Source: Bathymodiolus brooksi | Taxonomy: Eukaryota > Mollusca > Bivalvia > Mytilida > Modiolidae | Reading direction: 5' to 3' | Assembly: GCA_963680875.1 (NCBI GenBank) | Contig: OY804579.1 | Span: 56,247,718 to 56,311,717, forward strand | DNA length: 64,000 bases | Part shown: in pieces, positions 38,101 through 44,100 of the stretch | Position numbering within the stretch: the stretch's first letter is position 1 | Layout of the letters: every line of letters begins with the position of its first letter | The notes under the pieces: model-generated | Databases searched by the model: none | What the model was told of the DNA's origin: nothing | What the model saw: the letters and a program-made list of their open reading frames with translations, nothing else | Translations under genes and position numbers: made by a program

Positions 38101-41100
38101 ATAATAACTTATTGCTTATTAGAGGCAGTCACTAAAGCAGGTTTGATTTCTGATATTATTTATTATATAATTTAGACTTCATTGTCAGCTATAGGTGACA
38201 GTTAATATGTTTTAAGAGGGTCTAGGAGAAAAGTCCCCCGGACAAAAGCCCCCTTGACAAAAAGCCCCCCAATAATGAAAAGTACCAGTTATTTATATAT
38301 TGGTATCTTTGCACACATATTGGACTTATTGTACTGCTATTTATGGGTTAACATTATTTTTGAATACCATTTTTCATAATACATTTTGTAAGTTGTTTTT
38401 GGAACTTGAAGATATCATAAACAATTGAAATATTTGTTTAAGAATTATAATAACCCTCTGACATCAAAGAAAGTAAAAATAAAAGTTGTTTTATCTTAAA
38501 AAAAATCATTATAGTATAGCAAACAGGGTGAGAAAATAACTCACTCATTTACTTTTAATAACTTCAAAGGTTATAAACGTAATCATCAATTGTTTGTCAA
38601 TAAAAACAATTCCTGATTAACTAATATCTGATTAATTTTAATTCAAACAAATAAGTAGTGATAAATGAACATAACAATGAATGAAATGTGGAAAAAATAT
38701 GTTTTTACAGTATTTTATTTTTTTAGTGTTAATTCCCCCACTCTTCCTTTTTTAATAGGGGCAAGTTTTGATCTTTAAGATATCTTTAATATCACCAACA
38801 ACATAAAAAAATGTAATAAGATTGTATGATTATTTCATTATGGGCTTTTTGTCCGGGACCTTATGTCTGGGAGACTTTTGTGCGGGGGGCTTTTGTCCTG
38901 TTCCCATTTTAATATTTGTTTGCTTTTCACATATTTTTTGTTTTATAGTTGCAGTATATCAGAAGATGAAAGAAATAATAAGTTAGAAGAACAAAAGAAA
39001 AATAATGTTTATCATAATCTAGTGGAAGGACATCTTATAATTAAACAAGGTTTAGTTGATAAAAGAAAGGTTGGTATTTATCTCATAGGACTGGTAATAA
39101 ACATGTCAATTTCAGAGATAATTTTTTTCAGTTATTTAACTGATTTCAGCTATTTTCCTCTGAAACAAAAATTCTGAAATTGCAGGATGCAGTCAGAACA
39201 GGTCAAAAATGACCTTGTTGAAAGGGTGGAAGATGGTTTCAGTTATTTTCATTGATTTTCATTTATTTTAAATTTTAACCAGAATCATCCCTGCAAATTT
39301 GTCATTATTAAGGTCAATTAAGTAACTTTATGTTGTTCTATCAGTGCAGAACCTATATATCTTACAGTCCACAATTATCATATTTCCTATGTATATCGGG
39401 GTCCTATATTACAGTTGTAGTTAAATAAAAAATATGGCAGCGAAAATTGATTGAAATAACACATTAATACAAGGGACCATAGAACCCACTGTACCGTAGG
39501 ATCAGACTATACAGTAGAGTTCGTTTATAGCGAACAGGCTTGTAACGAAATCAGGCTTATAACAAAGTAAAGATAAATCCCCAGTCCAATCGCTATTTAA
39601 ACAATGTATTTTTGAAAGCCTATTACAAATTTTTTATAACTAAGATCAGGCTTATAACGAAGAGAATTTTAAACCCAAACAACGTTTTTATTACTCAAAG
39701 TTGACCTGATATAACCAAGAAAATTGCTGAACAAACAAATCGTTTACCTGTCTTCCGTTATGCACGGACGATCACATATTAGAATGGCACTTGACACTTC
39801 CGTTATCGGTAATTGAAAAAATCAGTAATCCCACCTGTGATGTTGTTAATGATGTCAATCAAGACTTTTCTTTAAAATATTCAAACAATAAAATGGGTAT
39901 TAATGATGTGATTAACAAGTTGTCAATTAATAACACACACGCTAATTTATTGCATTAAAAATTAATAAAGCGTAATCTAAATTTTAATGAATGGATGCAC
40001 AGGCTAAAGAAATTAAAAACAGTCATGTGTGAGATTAATTCATTCACTTTTGTTTATTTTTTCTTTGATGATAGACTCTTTAATTAAACAACAAAGCGGC
40101 TTTTAAATTTTAATTCTACCATTGTTTTTCACACTGCAAGCCGAACATTGTCATAAATATGGTAACACATTCAGTAATCAATGTGAAGGGCAATAGATCT
40201 TGTTACAATATAAAATGTTGAATTAATGTTTTATTTTAACTGCTGAATTAATAAATTTTATTCAACAATTCTCGTTTTTGTTTTCCTCTATTCAGAAAAA
40301 CGATGTCATATTTTAACAGCGTATTTAATTTATTCCTCAACATAGCTTGCATTATGAATGGTGTTACAAAAAAACCAAAGACTCGCAAAGCAAAATCCGC
40401 TGAAAATATTTTATTACAACAAAATCATTGAAGTAAAAACATTATTATTTATCAAAAAATAACAAAACAAAGCAAAAAAACCAGCTACACATCACTTGAA
40501 ATAATTTTTTTGAAATACATCATTTTTCAAAGGGGGAGGTAATTCTACATTATTTCTCTTATAACGAACGATGCATATAACGAACTAAGATCGAGAGTCC
40601 CCTGGACTTCGTTATAAACGAACTCTACTGTATATGTATTAGGTTCCTCCACTAATAAAACTGACTGCCACGATATAGCTGAAATATTGTTGAAAGTGAC
40701 ATTATGTACATTATATACCATAACCCCCCCCCCATATGAATGAAAATGAGATCATTGTGGCTTATCTTAACCTTTAATGTCAAGGTTAAATAAGTAATTT
40801 TATTTATTTTAGTATATTACATGTTAATATATGAATGCAGACGAGGGTGCATTTTGTGATACCCCATGTTATTATATTTTTAATAATACAATTTTTTTAT
40901 CGTTTTATTCAGGGTTTATTTGCAAAAAGAAGAATGCTTTTATTAACAGAGGGACCACATTTATATTATGTCGATCCTGCTACTAAAATTTTAAAAGGAC
41001 AAATTCCATGGTAAGTAAGAGTCAAATGTAAAAACAATGATTTTATAAACATTAGGGTCACCATGATTCATTGTAAATTATGGTAGAGATGCCAGTAATT

Positions 41101-44100
41101 TCCTATGATAACTGCCATTTTGTTTTCTGGTAATGAAAATGACCAAAATTGACATTTTCAAAAATGTAATATTTACTCTAATCCCTTTATTGTTGTCTCC
41201 AACTGTTATTATTAAATTGGTTTTAATCTATATTTCCCTTCAATATATTTATTTGCTGCGGTAAGAACAAATATTGATTAAAAATATATCGGATCGGAAC
41301 CGGCGTTTAATAGTTTTTTGAGCTGTGGCACGTTTTTTTTTAATAGAATATGTTTATGATGTCGTACAATCATATTTTAAATATCCAATGAAAGCTTAGA
41401 TTTCCACGAAGGTTTATTTCCGGTCAAATTTCATGTAAAAAATTCAATGGAAAACTTTATAATCGTATTATTCATAGGTAACGGCAAAAATTAATTCAAA
41501 CATCGATGGTTAAATTGGCCAAGTATCAACAAAAAATAACGTCAAAAACATATTCTTTACAACGAAAGGAAAAGAGATTGAACCAAATTCAGCAATGCCA
41601 TAGCCATGTGTCAGTGTCATCGATGCATAGCGACGACAACAACTTGAACAAGATGGAAACTATTACTGATAACATTACCGGTGAGTTTTCATATTGAAAA
41701 TATAATCATTATTGGATAGTTAGTATATCAAACAATGAACAAAACAAAAAATAAAGCTATCGATAGGCAGGGGAGGGTGCCGGTTCATGTTTTTATAAAT
41801 GGACCTGCCCAACACTCTCCATTCTTTCTCTCTTTATTTTTATTTATCTCCTTTCGGTCTGGGATATAATGGGAAGGGAGTACGAATAAATCCATAAAAT
41901 CTGGGGGAAGTGCTGCCAAAATTTGCTGTGTGGAGTCGGGGGTATGAAAAAAAAATCTAATGAAGGGGGGTCTACCCTGGTCCTGACAACAATACATTAT
42001 AAGGGAAGTAGGCCATTTTCAGTAGTTTATTCACCATGTTCCATTTGTGTCTGAAATGGTTTAAGTGGTTTAAGGGAGCAAGAATGGGGAGGAGAGTGGA
42101 TGCTTCCTTCTTTGATTATTATCCCTGCCATTTTATGTCATGGTTTACTTATTGTTCAAAGGGTGGATGCTGTATCATTTTATTTTGCTTTCGTAATGTA
42201 AAATGTAAATTTCGTAACATATTGCTGCTAGTCAATGTCGCGTTGACAAAATATGAAACTAAAACAGCAACAATTTGATATTAAATGAAATTGTGTAAAA
42301 ACTGCACTAAGAGTTTTGGTCTCTTATGTTGTTGATCATCGTCGATAGCCCACGGCTATGATATACTCTTCACTCATCACATGTGGGTCAACTGATAGAA
42401 AAATCCTTGTACTGTCATGAATTATTCATCTCAAATCTGCTCGTCTCTTTTGTATTTTTGAGGATGTGAATTATTTGCACTTGTATTACGTACATTTTGC
42501 TGGACCAGAAAATTATGTATTACTGTACTTTGATACAAAAAGTACCTTATTTGCATAGTAAAAAAAACATGGTTTTATATTATTTTTTTAATTCTTGTGA
42601 CATACTGCCAATTGTTAGATTTTAGTAATGTTATGTTGCTATAGCAACTTCTAAATGCTGAATAAAAAAAAACCCGAAGTTTACAGAGATGTCATAAAAC
42701 TATACATGTATTTAAAGCCAAATCACAAACAGAAAGAGGACATTTTGTGTACACAGATCAATTTAATGTATTATTTAATATTTACTTACTCTTCCATATG
42801 GTTTTTGTGAGTAAGTGAAAGAAAATAAATCAGGAAAAATATGCATAAAAAAACCATTACATTTACATTTCACAATATTGCTGTTTTTAATCTTGATAAC
42901 TATATTAATATTGTGGTATGAAGAATTAAAAATAGCATTTAGAAATTTTTTCAATTTTTAAATATGAATTACATTATTAAAGTTCTCAATGCTTTGTGAT
43001 TTTTTTTTCTTTATTCAGATTATGGTAATTGAACTTCACTACTACAGCTGGTCTGGATTGGCAGTTGAAGGTTTATCTCTTTCTGCTGACTTTGAAATAA
43101 ATCCCTGAGATCGAATGAGAAGAACATGGAACATTCAGCTCATTTCCAAATTGAGGACAAATATGAAGAAATTGCTCACTATATTATGAATAAATTATAA
43201 ATTTTACTATTTTTAACTCGCATGGATCATTATTTGTCCAATTTTAGTATAAACATGGTATAATTTTATAAATATTCAGACCTATTTCATGAAAAAGTTA
43301 AAGGGTTAGTGTTATGGTGTAACTCCACTTTCAAAAATATTTCAGTTATATTGTGGTGGTCTGTCATTGGTGGAGGTAACCGGAATACCTGGAGTAAAAC
43401 ACTGGTCTGCTGCAAGCCACTGACAAACTTTATCATATAATGGCAGAGAGTGAAACAATTTGACTTACTCAGTTTTGTGGTACATGTATATATTTGTTTA
43501 AGTTGATCGTCACTTTCAGCAATTTTTTAGCTACATGTATATTATTACTGCCGATATTGAGGTATAAAGAGGTTTCCCTCAAGCTGACAGATGAAAACCC
43601 TTGTCATGTTTAGGAGGCAGGGAAATGTTAATATTTAAGGTGGCTAACCTACATTAGTGGTATATATCATGCATATGGCATGAAAAACTGTTTTGTTTTG
43701 ACTTTTTAATTACTTATTTGAGGATATAGATTTCAAAATGACAATTAGTCTTGATGATCAAATTCGGACAAGAGACGGGCGAGAAATCCTAAAAATGTAA
43801 AATTACAGAACATATAATTTTGGAAAGGTTCCTGGTGTTGGTGTTTTTATTTACAAATGTCACTATTTGTTGCTTTGACCACACTCGAGGAGTGCATGTT
43901 AACTGTTACACCCTCGATGTCATGTATGCTGGTAGAAATTACAGTATAGAGGGACTGCTAGCCATGTGTTCTTATTGTGGTATCTCTTTTTATATATTCA
44001 GTTGATTTATCTTTACAAGAGATTGATAGAGGGCTTTCAGTTGATCATTCTGATACCTAGATGGTCAAAATCGGACAAAGAACACCAGAGAAATAACAAA

